Assembly: GCA_902363735.1 (NCBI GenBank)
Contig: CABJBA010000005.1
Location: 1-64,000 of the forward strand
DNA length: 64,000 nt
Reading direction: 5' to 3'
Origin: Clostridiaceae bacterium
GTDB lineage: Bacteria; Bacillota; Clostridia; Lachnospirales; Lachnospiraceae
Part shown: positions 1-8,359 of the stretch, in pieces
Numbering within the stretch: position 1 is the first letter of the stretch
Layout of the letters: each line of letters starts with the position of its first letter
The notes under the pieces: model-generated
Seen by the model: only the letters and a program-made list of their open reading frames with translations
Databases searched by the model: none
Told to the model about the DNA's origin: nothing
Made by a program: the position numbers and the translations under genes

Positions 1-16
1 GTGTGATCTTGTCCAT
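1..16 (-). CDS. Start of a possible accessory ORF downstream of IS66 tnpC (partial)
   Basis: On the minus strand an ATG at 16-14 opens a frame (Met-Asp-Lys-Ile-Thr) that leaves the window. An AAGGAG ribosome site at about 26-31 is spaced 9 nt from it. It lies just beyond the tnpC stop codon. Some clostridial IS66 elements carry an extra small ORF in this position, so this may be such a passenger, but five codons cannot identify it. Confidence 0.3.
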
Positions 17-78
17 TTGATAAATCTCCTTTGATCTTTGGAGGTATTATCTCATGGCTGCAACTAATTTGCACGGTA

Positions 79-220
79 CTAGCTATTTACCGTATACGCC
101 TTTTCGCTCCACGGTGCGAGAACTTTGAATTCTGCATCGGTAGTATCTTTGCCAGGGCGGCTCTCGAGCAAGTATTGCAGGTAGTTGTACGGGTGGAGCC
201 CGTGGGCTTTGGCCATCTCT
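79..220 (-). pseudogene. tnpC: IS66 transposase tnpC, severed 3' end (C-terminal 44 codons)
   Basis: Read on the minus strand, this encodes AKAHGLHPYNYLQYLLESRP followed by 24 more residues and a stop at 81-79. This is the usual C-terminal tail of IS66 transposases. It has no start of its own and is separated from the rest of tnpC (2999-4499) by the IS21-like insertion. The TCTCT at 216-220 is the left copy of the target duplication. Joining after removal of 221-3003 gives ...YTMVEM-AKAHGL... with no frame change. Confidence 0.9.
216..220. repeat. Target-site duplication, left copy (TCTCT)
   Basis: TCTCT directly precedes the TG terminus of the IS21-like element and matches 2999-3003 after the CA terminus. 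A 5-bp duplication is within the IS21 family range. Deleting one copy together with the element restores tnpC exactly. Confidence 0.9.
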
Positions 221-330
221 TGAGTATTACGGTGTAAAAGTGCAACCTTTTCGGAAAAACAGTGTGCCTCTATCCGGTTAATTAGTGCAATATATTCCGA
301 AAAAACAGTGCAGCTACCATTTTAAATCCT
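221..330. repeat. IS21-type left terminal region with repeated transposase-binding modules
   Basis: The left end aligns with the reverse complement of the right end (about 2893-2998) over roughly 95 bp. Shared blocks are AAAAGTGCA, CAGTG followed by a CTATCCGG motif, AGTGCA and TTCCG followed by an AGTGCAG motif. IS21 elements commonly carry such multiple repeats at both ends as IstA binding sites. Confidence 0.8.
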
Positions 331-387
331 ATAATGAAGATGGCACGTAAACTATGCGTGACTATCAATTATAGGAGGTCGATAATC

Positions 388-1920
388 ATGATCGATTACC
401 GAGAGATAATCCGTTTAAAATCTGCAGATTACAGCAATACGAGTGTTGCGTCCAGCACTGGCAGTTCCCGTAATAAGGTGGCTGACATTTGGAAGAAAGC
501 TCAGGAAAAGCGGCTTCAATGGCCTATTCCTAATGAACTTACCAATGAGGATTTAAAAGGGATCCTCTATCCACAAGAAGCCACGGAGCAGAGCCGGCTT
601 CTCCCTGACTACGAATACGTTTACAATGAACTTGCAAAGCCCGGCGTGACGCTGTCGCTTCTTTGGGCTGAGTATTGTATCAAATGCCAGAATGCAGGAA
701 AAATCTCCTACCAGCATACGCAGTTCAATGAGAAATACCATGCGTATGCTTCCTCAAAAAAAGCAACACTGAGATTGAGACATAAGCCGGGTGATGAAAT
801 GGAAGTTGACTGGATTGGTGATACCCTTGCAGTTACAGATCCGCTGACTGGATTAACTGACCCAGCTTATGTATTTGTTGCATGTCTTCCATGCAGCATG
901 TACGGATACGCCGAAGCCTTTCCTGATATGAAGTCTCCAAACTGGATTCAAGCCCATGTTCATGCATATGAATTCTTTGGTGGTATTACCAGAATACTTA
1001 TTCCTGATAATCTCAAAACCGGTGTCATCAAAAACACGCGAACAGAGCTGGTTTTGAATCGTTCCTACCATGAAATGGCAGAGTACTATGACACTGCTAT
1101 CATTCCTGCAAGACCTATCAAACCACGGGACAAACCCAATGCAGAAGGTTCTGTAAAAGTAATGGAAACATGGATTCTTGCAGCTCTCCGGAACAGAGTA
1201 TTCTTCACATTTGATGAGTTGAACTTGGCAATTAAGGAAAAGCTTACCGAATACAATGAGCATCCTTTCCAGAAAAAGAAAGGCAGCAGGAAATCTGTCT
1301 TTGAGGAAGAAGAAAAAGAATTCCTCATGCCATTACCTGCTACCCCGTATGAAACAGCCGTCTGGTCAACAGCCACCATACAACCTGATTATCTCATATC
1401 TGTTGGAGAAAGCAAGTATTCGGTTCCATATGAATTCATTGGCAAAAAAGTTGATATTCGTGCCACCGAAAAGGTAATTGAAGTTTTCTATCACAACAAT
1501 CGAATTGCATCACACCTTCGGAAAGATCATTGCCCTGATCCGATTTACATTACGGAACATATGCCGGAGAAACATCGGATTTACATGCAGTACAATTCAG
1601 AGTTTTTTCTAAAATGGGCATCCGAAAATGGAGCATCCACGCTTATTGTAGTAAAGGTTTTTCTTTATTCACATAAGGTGGAGCAACAAGGATATAAAAG
1701 CTGCACATCGCTTATGCGTCTTGCAGATCGCTATACGCCACAGAGCCTGGAACAGGCTTGTGAACGTGCATTGTCATTTACCCCTGCACCAAGTCTTAAG
1801 AACATTTCCATTATTCTCAAGAATAAACTGGAAAAATCAAGAGAAAAAAAGGTGCAATACAATAAAGGCAGCCAATACGGAATCATCCGCGGTGCCAGTT
1901 ATTACGGAGGCGGACGATAA
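388..1920 (+). CDS. istA: IS21-family transposase IstA
   Basis: This 510-aa protein is the DDE transposase of the IS21-like element and cuts and joins DNA together with IstB. An N-terminal HTH-like region (about residues 1-50) precedes an rve-type catalytic core. Visible acidic positions are the Asp in EVDWIG, the Asp in ILIPDNLK and the Glu in NAEGSVK, consistent with DDE. A C-terminal Mu-type beta-barrel-like region follows (SVGESKYSVPYEFIGKKVDI). I chose the ATG at 388 because an AGGAGG ribosome site lies at about 373-378; an upstream in-frame ATG at 334 lacks one. The TAA stop overlaps the istB start by one base, indicating coupled translation. Confidence 0.95.
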   Translation: MIDYREIIRLKSADYSNTSVASSTGSSRNKVADIWKKAQEKRLQWPIPNELTNEDLKGILYPQEATEQSRLLPDYEYVYNELAKPGVTLSLLWAEYCIKCQNAGKISYQHTQFNEKYHAYASSKKATLRLRHKPGDEMEVDWIGDTLAVTDPLTGLTDPAYVFVACLPCSMYGYAEAFPDMKSPNWIQAHVHAYEFFGGITRILIPDNLKTGVIKNTRTELVLNRSYHEMAEYYDTAIIPARPIKPRDKPNAEGSVKVMETWILAALRNRVFFTFDELNLAIKEKLTEYNEHPFQKKKGSRKSVFEEEEKEFLMPLPATPYETAVWSTATIQPDYLISVGESKYSVPYEFIGKKVDIRATEKVIEVFYHNNRIASHLRKDHCPDPIYITEHMPEKHRIYMQYNSEFFLKWASENGASTLIVVKVFLYSHKVEQQGYKSCTSLMRLADRYTPQSLEQACERALSFTPAPSLKNISIILKNKLEKSREKKVQYNKGSQYGIIRGASYYGGGR

Positions 1921-2702
1921 TGATTAAACAAGCAACGATAGATAAGATGCACAATTTAAGGCTTTCCTGTATGGCATCCGCATTTGAAGATCAGTGTAAC
2001 AGCCATGCTTATGATAATCTTTCCTTTGAAGACAGAGTCGGCATGTTAGTTGACCGTCAATGGGACAACATGAAGAGTAATACTCTTCAAAAACTCATGA
2101 AACAGGCTGCATTCCGATATCCCAATGCCTGCATGGAAGACATTGAATATCTTCCGGATCGAAACCTTGATAAATCATTGCTATATGAGCTTTCGACCTG
2201 CAGATATATTTCTGAAAGCCACCATATCATTTTGAAAGGTGCATCAGGAAGTGGAAAAACATATCTGTCGAATTCACTTGGTGTTGCAGCTTGCAGGAAC
2301 TACATAAAAGCTGCCTATATTCGTTTACCGGACTTACTAGGTGAACTGACAATCGCACATGCAGAAGGCTCATTTGCTAAAACAATAAAAATGTATCAAA
2401 AGGTAAAACTTCTGATATTAGATGAATTCTTATTGTCTCCACTAACCAGCGAGCAATGCCATGATCTGCTTGAAATCATTGAAGCCAGGAGCATTCGCGG
2501 ATCTGTAATCTTTTGCACACAGTTTGAAACCGATGGCTGGCTATCCAGAATCGGAACGGATGCAGATGCTACAGTTGCCGAGGCAATCATCGATCGTATC
2601 AGACCCAATTCGTATGAAATCATGATTAGTGGAAATGTATCCATGCGTGAGCGACATGGTCTGAATAAATCCCATCAGAAAGAAGGTGGTATCTATGACT
2701 GA
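1920..2702 (+). CDS. istB: IS21-family helper ATPase IstB
   Basis: This 260-aa AAA+ ATPase related to DnaC is the target-selection and regulatory partner of IstA. The Walker A motif GASGSGKT is near residues 108-115 and the Walker B motif LLILDEF is near residue 165. The length is normal for IstB. Its ATG overlaps the istA stop (TAATG). It is followed by a small overlapping ORF. Expression should come from a single istAB transcript. Confidence 0.95.
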   Translation: MIKQATIDKMHNLRLSCMASAFEDQCNSHAYDNLSFEDRVGMLVDRQWDNMKSNTLQKLMKQAAFRYPNACMEDIEYLPDRNLDKSLLYELSTCRYISESHHIILKGASGSGKTYLSNSLGVAACRNYIKAAYIRLPDLLGELTIAHAEGSFAKTIKMYQKVKLLILDEFLLSPLTSEQCHDLLEIIEARSIRGSVIFCTQFETDGWLSRIGTDADATVAEAIIDRIRPNSYEIMISGNVSMRERHGLNKSHQKEGGIYD

Positions 2703-2892
2703 CTACTGTGCATTTAGCAAAGATCACCGCTGCATAAAATTTGCAGACTACGAAGCTACCCGTTTTGAATTGGAGGAGGCTGATGAACTATGTCATGGAA
2801 ACTGGATTGAAATCCAACAGCTCCAAGACCGTGTTAACCAGCTGGAACAGCTCCTCAGAGATGCTGGCATTGAAGTACCGCCAGCATTCTAA
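2695..2892 (+). CDS. Small coiled-coil ORF at the end of the IS21-like element
   Basis: This 65-aa protein starts with an ATG at 2695 that overlaps the istB stop by 8 bp; an AGAAGG ribosome site sits about 5 bases upstream. The C-terminal half (IEIQQLQDRVNQLEQLLRDA) is a clear short coiled coil with leucines at heptad spacing, and the N-terminal half contains two cysteines. I do not recognise a family. Its position inside the element ends, before the right repeats, marks it as part of the transposon. It could modulate IstA/IstB multimerisation, but that is only a guess. Confidence 0.55.
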   Translation: MTDYCAFSKDHRCIKFADYEATRFELEEADELCHGNWIEIQQLQDRVNQLEQLLRDAGIEVPPAF

Positions 2893-2998
2893 ATGACACT
2901 ATATACTGCACTTCCTATCCGGAAACATCTGCACTCTTATGCCGGATAGGGGTGCACTGAATTACCGAGAAGAATGCACTTTTCAAACGGTATATCCA
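2893..2998. repeat. IS21-type right terminal region
   Basis: This is the inverted counterpart of the left end: the reverse complement begins TGGATATACCG and carries AAAAGTGCA, CAGTGCACCCCTATCCGG and two more GTGCAG-containing modules. The terminal CA is at 2997-2998, directly before TCTCT. Confidence 0.8.
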
Positions 2999-4499
2999 TC
3001 TCTACCATGGTATAAACTACTATGCTCGCATTTGCACCATCCTGGCTGTCACTGAATAGCCAGTTCTTGCGGCCTAAGGTCAGTGGTCGGATTGAATTCT
3101 CCGATGGGTTATTACTCAGGCTGCAGCGTCCGTCTTCCAGATAAGTCATTAAGGTGTCTTTTCGATTTCGGATATAAGTCACTGCCCGGTCCATGCGGCT
3201 TCCCTTTTCGGGATGCTGCGCATCGAGCCAGCGCATGAAACCTTCCACGGCCGGCTTCTGGTCCTTCTGGCGGCGTTTGTAAACCTGCGTATAAGGCAAT
3301 TCCTTTGCCTTGTAGCTGCGTTCATACTCAAAAAGCTTGTTACAGTACAGAACACCCTGAACCGCCGGATGGCTATAGTCCTTATCATGGCCGTTTGGAA
3401 TGGCTTCGATCAGATATCTTCGGATGTGAGCGTAACAGCAGCACCTCCTGATATTCTTCAGTTTGTTATAGCCACTGTAACCATCAACCATGAGGTAAGC
3501 GCCATCCTCGATCCCTTTCAGGAAACTGACGGCATGTTCTCCTGCCCGTGTCTCTGAATAGTGATACAAAACGATGTGCCCCAGCCCGTCCTCTCTGGAA
3601 CGCATCAGCCAGACATAGGACTTACTCTGTGGTCTGCGGTCTGGTTCCTTTAATACCTGGATTGGTGTCTCATCCGCCATTAGGAAATGCCGTTTCAGCA
3701 ATTCGCGGTGAAAGTAGTCATACACTGGTTTCAGATAATTCTGGGAACAGATGATGATCCAACTCGCCATGGTCGTTCTGCTAATACTGACGCCAAGAAG
3801 TTCAAAGCCTTTTTCCTGTCGATATAGAGGAAGGGCATCTGCATACTTCTCGTACATGATGTGTGATACGAGGGATGGTGAGGCGTATCCGCCCGGGATC
3901 AGCGCCGAGATCCCTTCATCCTTGATGAATTGAGGATCTTCTGTATCTTTACAGACCGGGCAGCCGTAGGTGGTTGCAACGTATACGATGCGTTCCAGCT
4001 TTGCTTTGGTATAGCGGATTTCGGTTCGTATCTCTTCATGACCAATTGGTACCATCATGGTTCCACAGGCCGGGCATTGTTTTTCTTCTTCTGTCAGTGT
4101 ACCCACTTCTTCATAGTGGATTGGCAGATTTGTGAACATCTCATCGTAGCTCGCTTTGGGCTTACGTTCCCGTTTGCCTGCCTTCACATCCATGAACTCC
4201 GGTTCGATAAGTTCCAGCAAAGGTTCCACTTCGGAATCAGGATCGGCGAAAAGATCCAGCTGACCTGGCATGTCACTGCGCCGCTCACTAGACCTGCCAA
4301 AAAGCTTCTGCTTGAAATATTCAAGCTGTGCCTGCAGATTTGCAATGACCCGATCCTTTTCATCTTCCTTTACGTTACGTTCCTCCATCATCTTCTGCAG
4401 GGATGTGATCAGATCATTCTGGGTACGGATGGTTGTATTCAGTTGTGAGATCGTATCCTTCAGTTCCTTGAACTGGATATCCTTTGCGCTGGATGCCAT
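2999..4499 (-). pseudogene. tnpC: IS66 transposase tnpC, 5' part (501 native codons), disrupted
   Basis: This fragment encodes the first 501 of 545 residues of the IS66 DDE transposase. An N-terminal leucine-zipper/coiled coil (about 5-75) is followed by a Zn-finger-like cysteine region (CPACG and CPVC, about 140-185). The catalytic domain shows Asp in MADETPI, Asp in MVDGYSGY and Glu in NPSENSIRP. In the present state the frame reads 19 foreign residues into the IS21 end and stops at 2937, giving a 520-aa product without its normal C-terminus. A GGAGTG-type ribosome site precedes the ATG at 4499. Whether the truncated protein retains any activity is unknown. Confidence 0.93.
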
Positions 4500-4791
4500 G
4501 GGTTTTCACTCCTTTGTTTCGTCACTGGTATTTTACCAGAAAGCGGAGAAAAAAGCGAATTCAGACAGAGCCGCACCTCGTCATAATGACGGTGGATAAT
4601 TCGTTGGCAGAATCGAAAAAGACTGGATATCGAAACATACTTACTGCCACAAATGTCTCATATAACCATGGAATCCGTTATAGCTGGAGCCTTGCAAAAG
4701 TTATCCCTATCAGGAGAAAACACGGAACAGTTATCCACGTTTGTTGGTGAAATACTGCCCCCAAATTTCGGCGATTTCACAATGGATTTTT
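4500..4791. other. Spacer between IS66 tnpB and tnpC
   Basis: This 292-bp stretch has no convincing ORF. It contains the tnpC ribosome site next to 4500 and a short repeated motif (AGTTATCC at about 4699 and 4730). IS66 tnpB and tnpC are usually closer together. I see no terminator or further gene in it. Confidence 0.5.
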
Positions 4792-5136
4792 TTATCCGGT
4801 CTGAATAGCCTTTGGCTGTTCAATCTCCAGACCACTGAGGAGCCAGTCAAGCTGCCGCCAGGTAATCGTCTGTGCTTGTGAACTCTTTCGTGGCCAACGG
4901 TATCGTCCCTGCGTGACACTCAAGCGCTTGTAAAGGAGCACATACCCATCTGGTTCATGGAGTAGTACCTTAATCCGATCACAGCGCTTTCCACAGAAAA
5001 GGAACAATGATGACTGATCCGGGTCCATGGAAAGTTTGTCACGTACGATACTGCAGAGACCATCAATTGATTTACGCATATCGGTAGTTCCACAGACGAT
5101 ATAGATGTTGTCAGCTACCGAGATATCACCTAGCAT
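4792..5136 (-). CDS. tnpB: IS66 family accessory protein TnpB
   Basis: This 114-aa protein matches the IS66 TnpB (Orf2) family in length and hallmark sequence: an N-terminal VCGTTDMRKSIDGL motif, then LFLFCGKRCDRIKVLLHEPDG, and an aromatic-rich end with WPR and LDWLLSGL. TnpB is required for transposition of IS66 elements, though its biochemical role is not settled. The ATG at 5136 overlaps the tnpA stop region, so tnpA and tnpB are translationally coupled. Confidence 0.93.
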   Translation of the reverse strand: MLGDISVADNIYIVCGTTDMRKSIDGLCSIVRDKLSMDPDQSSLFLFCGKRCDRIKVLLHEPDGYVLLYKRLSVTQGRYRWPRKSSQAQTITWRQLDWLLSGLEIEQPKAIQTG

Positions 5137-5552
5137 ACCGCGCCTTTTAAAAGACTCAGGATGCGATCCAGCATGGCGGGCTCTGTGCCATTGGCAATCC
5201 GAATTGTAGCATGTCCAAGTGATATTTCTATCATGGCAGCAATCTCGGATGAACTGGTGGAATCCGCTAAAACTGGTGGGACAAGAACAACCGATTCCTG
5301 CATCTCAGCTTTTGAATGAAGGTTTAAGCGAACCACTTCCTGAACAGGAGCTGGCGACGGATCCTCTCTGGAAATGGATTCTGGGATTTCGCAGCAAGCT
5401 TTCTTTCTGAGCCGACTAACCCACTTGTAAAAGGTTCCCGGATGAATTCCGTGTTCCTTACACCACTGATAGTCGGAGAGTCCACTATTCCGACATTCCA
5501 TGATCAACTGGTATTGCTGATCTGCCGGAACTCTGGCATTATAACTGGACAT
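5130..5552 (-). CDS. tnpA: IS66 family accessory protein TnpA
   Basis: This 140-aa protein has an N-terminal helix-turn-helix of the IS66 TnpA/IS3 OrfA type: residues QQYQLIMECRNSGLSDYQWC, then HGIHPGTFYKWVSRLRK. It probably binds DNA. The start is set at the ATG (MSSYNARV) at 5552 because GGAGG lies 8-12 bases upstream; an in-frame ATG 39 bases earlier has no ribosome site. The C-terminal half is variable and low in recognisable motifs. Confidence 0.88.
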   Translation of the reverse strand: MSSYNARVPADQQYQLIMECRNSGLSDYQWCKEHGIHPGTFYKWVSRLRKKACCEIPESISREDPSPAPVQEVVRLNLHSKAEMQESVVLVPPVLADSTSSSEIAAMIEISLGHATIRIANGTEPAMLDRILSLLKGAVC

Positions 5553-5780
5553 TTTAATTACCTCCATGAATGTGTAGTGAAATGCTCGCACCTATCAACG
5601 GAATGCGCTGCATTCCAGAGTAAAGTACTTGCATCTTGCTATCGATCATTATGGAGCATTTGGTGGCGAAGTGCCAGCCACCCTAATACTTGGCGATTAC
5701 TTTTTATTTTCCTTCCCTACGAATTAAAGTCTAATATTAATTATATTAAAAATCCGCACAATCCCTTTTCTCCTCCTCCT

Positions 5781-6788
5781 TCAAGCAGAATTCCTCCGAA
5801 TTAAAGTAGTAGCAATCTCCAATTTCACGGATGTACCATCCGGCTCTTCCAAGCGGCTGATAAGTCTGTTAGCCGCCATTTTCCCCATATAATGCTTCGG
5901 TACGTGAATAGTAGTCAAAGCTGGATCCACAATGATTCCCTCAGGAAGGTTATCAAATCCCACGATGGAAATATCCTCCGGTATCCGGTAACCATACTGT
6001 TTCAATGCCTTAAGTGCGCCCAGGGCAATTAAATCATTGTCAGCAAAGTAGCAGGAAGCCAGAGGCTCCTGCCTTTTAAGGATTTCCACCATATCCGCAT
6101 AAGCGCCTTCTATGGAAGGAGTGACCAAATGGACAATGCTGTTAGAAGCGGCCATTCCATAGGTATGAATTGCCTTAAAGAAGCCGGAATGCCGTTCTGC
6201 AAAATTTCCGATGGGATAAGACGAATGAAGATAGCCAGGCTGTTTTCCAGTGGTTTTTATTAAGTAAGAAGCGGCAAGAAAAGCCCCCTGAATGTTGTTA
6301 ATAATAATACTGTCGCAGGGAACCGTTTCAAAATAGCTGTCCAGTAAAACGATGGGGATCGTAAGAGCCCGAAAAGGCTGAAAATCTTCCGGCGTCATTT
6401 CGGTTCCCAAAAGAATGATTCCTGTACAGCCGGAGTAGAGCATATCCTTTAATCGATTTTCAATATTCCCTTCCTCCCCGTATAAATAATGAATCTCCAT
6501 CTTGTAATTATTTTTCTGGCAGCCGGCCGCAATTCCTTCCGATAGCTCTTGAAAAAAGGGGCTGCTTCCAACAATGGCTCCGTGCTTTTTATATATAATT
6601 AAGTAAATGCTGCTTACGTCCCTGGGGCGGAATGTGTGGCGGGTCAAATCATAGTCAAATTTCTGGGCTGTTTCAATGACCTTCCTTCTTGTTTCGGTGC
6701 TGACACCTGGTTTGTTATTTAAAGCCATAGAGACGGCGGCAGCTGAAAGGTCTAATAATTTTGCCAGCTCTTTTGCAGTAATTCCCAT
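5781..6788 (-). CDS. LacI-family transcriptional regulator
   Basis: This 335-aa protein has the LacI layout. An N-terminal HTH (ITAKELAKLLDLSAAAVSMALN, residues 2-23) is followed by the hinge helix (PGVSTETRRKVIETAQKFDYDL). A periplasmic-binding-protein-like sensor domain runs from about residue 60 to the end (ASCYFADNDLIALGALKALK; ISIVGFDNLPEG). An AGGAGGAAC ribosome site precedes the ATG. It is divergent from the isomerase-transketolase-glycosidase operon starting at 6958, so it probably represses that operon and responds to a sugar or phosphosugar intermediate. The ligand is not deducible. The gene ends 80 bp from the IS66 boundary and is intact. Confidence 0.93.
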   Translation of the reverse strand: MGITAKELAKLLDLSAAAVSMALNNKPGVSTETRRKVIETAQKFDYDLTRHTFRPRDVSSIYLIIYKKHGAIVGSSPFFQELSEGIAAGCQKNNYKMEIHYLYGEEGNIENRLKDMLYSGCTGIILLGTEMTPEDFQPFRALTIPIVLLDSYFETVPCDSIIINNIQGAFLAASYLIKTTGKQPGYLHSSYPIGNFAERHSGFFKAIHTYGMAASNSIVHLVTPSIEGAYADMVEILKRQEPLASCYFADNDLIALGALKALKQYGYRIPEDISIVGFDNLPEGIIVDPALTTIHVPKHYMGKMAANRLISRLEEPDGTSVKLEIATTLIRRNSA

Positions 6789-6957
6789 AGATGTTCCTCC
6801 TGATCGTTCTCATATCATTATGGTCTATTAAGTAAAAAAAAGCAATAATTAAGTTGAAAATTCATTAATAAATACTAAATATCATAATGAAATTAAGTTA
6901 TATAATCTGTATAATTTAAATATATAAAAAGATCGTTCAACAGAAAGGATGGATTTT
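6789..6957. promoter_or_regulatory. Divergent promoter/operator region between the LacI regulator and the isomerase operon
   Basis: This AT-rich 169-bp spacer holds two TATAAT boxes on the plus strand (6901-6906 and 6910-6915) upstream of the isomerase gene, neither with a good -35 box. Two pairs of repeats bracket the region: ATATCATTATG at 6812-6822 with ATATCATAATG at 6879-6889 (67 bp apart), and GATCGTTC at 6802-6809 and 6931-6938. Either pair could be operator sites for the LacI protein; none is a classical LacI palindrome. Confidence 0.5.
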
Positions 6958-8358
6958 ATGGCTAATATAAAACTGGGGTTTGCCCCCACAAGAAGAAGCA
7001 TTTTCAGCGCACCGGATGCAATAAAGTACAGGAATTTAACGGCGGAAAGACTTGAAGAACTGGGAGTTGATTTCGTGGACATTACGGATATTAACGAAGA
7101 AGGCCTTCTCTACGATGACAGCCATGTAAAAATCATAGCTGAAAAGTTCAGAACCGAAGGAATCGATGGTCTGTTTCTCCCTCATTGCAACTTTGGAACA
7201 GAATACTTGTGTGCAAGGCTGGCAAAGGAGCTTGGAGTTCCGGTTCTGATTTGGGGGCCCAGGGATGAGAGACCGGACGAAAATGGAATTCGCCTGCGGG
7301 ATAGTCAATGCGGCCTTTTTGCCACTGGAAAGGTTCTGAGAAGATTTAAAGTTCCCTTTACCTATTTAACCAACTGCCGCCTGACAGATCCGGAATTTGA
7401 GCGGGGAATCCGTGATTTTCTGGCTGTCTGTAACGTAGTAAAGGTATTTAGAAATACAAGAATCCTGCAGATAGCCCCAAGGCCTTTTGATTTCTGGACC
7501 ACCATGTGCAACGAAGGGGAGCTGTTGGAACGGTTCAACATACAACTGTCCCCCATTCCCATGCCTGAATTAACTGCTGAAATACGGCAGGTAAAAGAGG
7601 AAAAGACGGAAGTTGAAAAAATTGTAAAGAGCTGCAGGGAGTCCATGAATATAAAAATCAGTGAAGAAGCACTGTTGAATGTGGCGGCATTAAAGGTTGC
7701 CATGAAAAGTCTGGCTGTTAAATACGGTTGCAATGCCATTGCCATTCAGTGCTGGAATGCCCTTCAGGGAGAAATTGGTATTATGCCGTGCGGAGCCAAT
7801 TCCCTGTTAAATGAAGAAGGAATCCCGGTGGTCTGTGAAACAGATATTCATGGTGCAATCACCGCAGTTATGACAGAGGCGGCGGGCATGGATGAATGCA
7901 GGAGTTTTTTTGCGGACTGGACCGTAAGACATCCGGACAACGAAAACGGAGAATTGCTTCAGCACTGCGGCCCATGGCCTATTTCCGTTGCCAAAGAAAA
8001 GCCAACCCTGGGCTATCCCCTGGCGTTTAGCCATCCGGGAGCTGTGGAGGCAGAGGCAAAGCATGGTGAGATGACCTTGTGCCGGTTTGACGGAGATAAC
8101 GGGGAATATTCTCTTTTACTTGGAAAAGCCAAGGGAATCGATGGCCCATATACGAAAGGAACTTACGTATGGGTTGAAGTGGCAAACTTAAAGAAACTGG
8201 AAGCAAAGCTGGTGGAAGGGCCTTATATTCATCACTGTGTGGGAATCCACAAGGACATTGTTCCGGTTTTGTACGAAGCCTGCAAGTACATAGGTGTGAA
8301 GCCGGATTTATACGATGACAACGAGGAAGAGATCAGGGCCTATTTAAGAGGAGAATGA
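6958..8358 (+). CDS. L-fucose isomerase-like protein (COG2407-type ketol isomerase)
   Basis: This protein of about 466 aa resembles the L-fucose/arabinose isomerase fold family, the shorter COG2407 type rather than classical FucI of about 590 aa. Members interconvert aldoses and ketoses with a divalent metal. Candidate metal and catalytic residues are the Glu and Asp in VCETDIHGAIT (about residue 290-300) and the His residues near the C-terminus (YIHHCVGIH). The ATG at 6958 is preferred because AAAGGA lies 8 bases upstream; an ATG at 6949 overlaps that site. It is the first gene of an operon with split transketolase and an FGGY kinase, so it probably isomerises the imported pentose before phosphorylation. 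The substrate is uncertain; apiose, arabinose or a deoxy sugar are possible. Confidence 0.8.
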   Translation: MANIKLGFAPTRRSIFSAPDAIKYRNLTAERLEELGVDFVDITDINEEGLLYDDSHVKIIAEKFRTEGIDGLFLPHCNFGTEYLCARLAKELGVPVLIWGPRDERPDENGIRLRDSQCGLFATGKVLRRFKVPFTYLTNCRLTDPEFERGIRDFLAVCNVVKVFRNTRILQIAPRPFDFWTTMCNEGELLERFNIQLSPIPMPELTAEIRQVKEEKTEVEKIVKSCRESMNIKISEEALLNVAALKVAMKSLAVKYGCNAIAIQCWNALQGEIGIMPCGANSLLNEEGIPVVCETDIHGAITAVMTEAAGMDECRSFFADWTVRHPDNENGELLQHCGPWPISVAKEKPTLGYPLAFSHPGAVEAEAKHGEMTLCRFDGDNGEYSLLLGKAKGIDGPYTKGTYVWVEVANLKKLEAKLVEGPYIHHCVGIHKDIVPVLYEACKYIGVKPDLYDDNEEEIRAYLRGE

Positions 8359-8359
8359 T

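Larger units (their letters stand above)
221..2998 (+). mobile_element. IS21-family insertion sequence, complete, inserted in IS66 tnpC
   Basis: This 2778-bp element begins TGAGTATTACGG (221) and ends with the inverted counterpart, whose reverse complement begins TGGATATACCG (2998). The first 24 terminal positions match at 17. Both ends show 5'-TG...CA-3', as in IS21 elements, and further inside carry repeated GTGCA/CTATCCGG modules. It is flanked by the direct repeat TCTCT (216-220 and 2999-3003). It carries istA, istB and a small third ORF, all on the plus strand. All parts look intact, so it may still be active. Confidence 0.92.
1..5700 (-). mobile_element. IS66-family insertion sequence (left end outside window), interrupted by an IS21-family element
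   Basis: Minus-strand tnpA, tnpB and tnpC are in the canonical IS66 order. The right boundary is read at 5700: reading inward on the minus strand the element begins GTAATCGCC, and IS66 elements typically start with GTAA. The next 8 bases, 5701-5708 (tttttatt), would be one copy of the usual 8-bp target duplication, but the partner copy and left inverted repeat lie left of position 1. The tnpC gene is cut by the IS21-like element at 221-2998, so this copy cannot make full-length transposase and should be immobile unless helped in trans. Family assignment is strong; the exact right end is inferred. Confidence 0.85.

Noticed and set aside
3930..4448. Plus-strand ORF of 172 codons opposite IS66 tnpC
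   Set aside because: It is antisense to the transposase zinc-finger and coiled-coil region; no independent evidence supports it.
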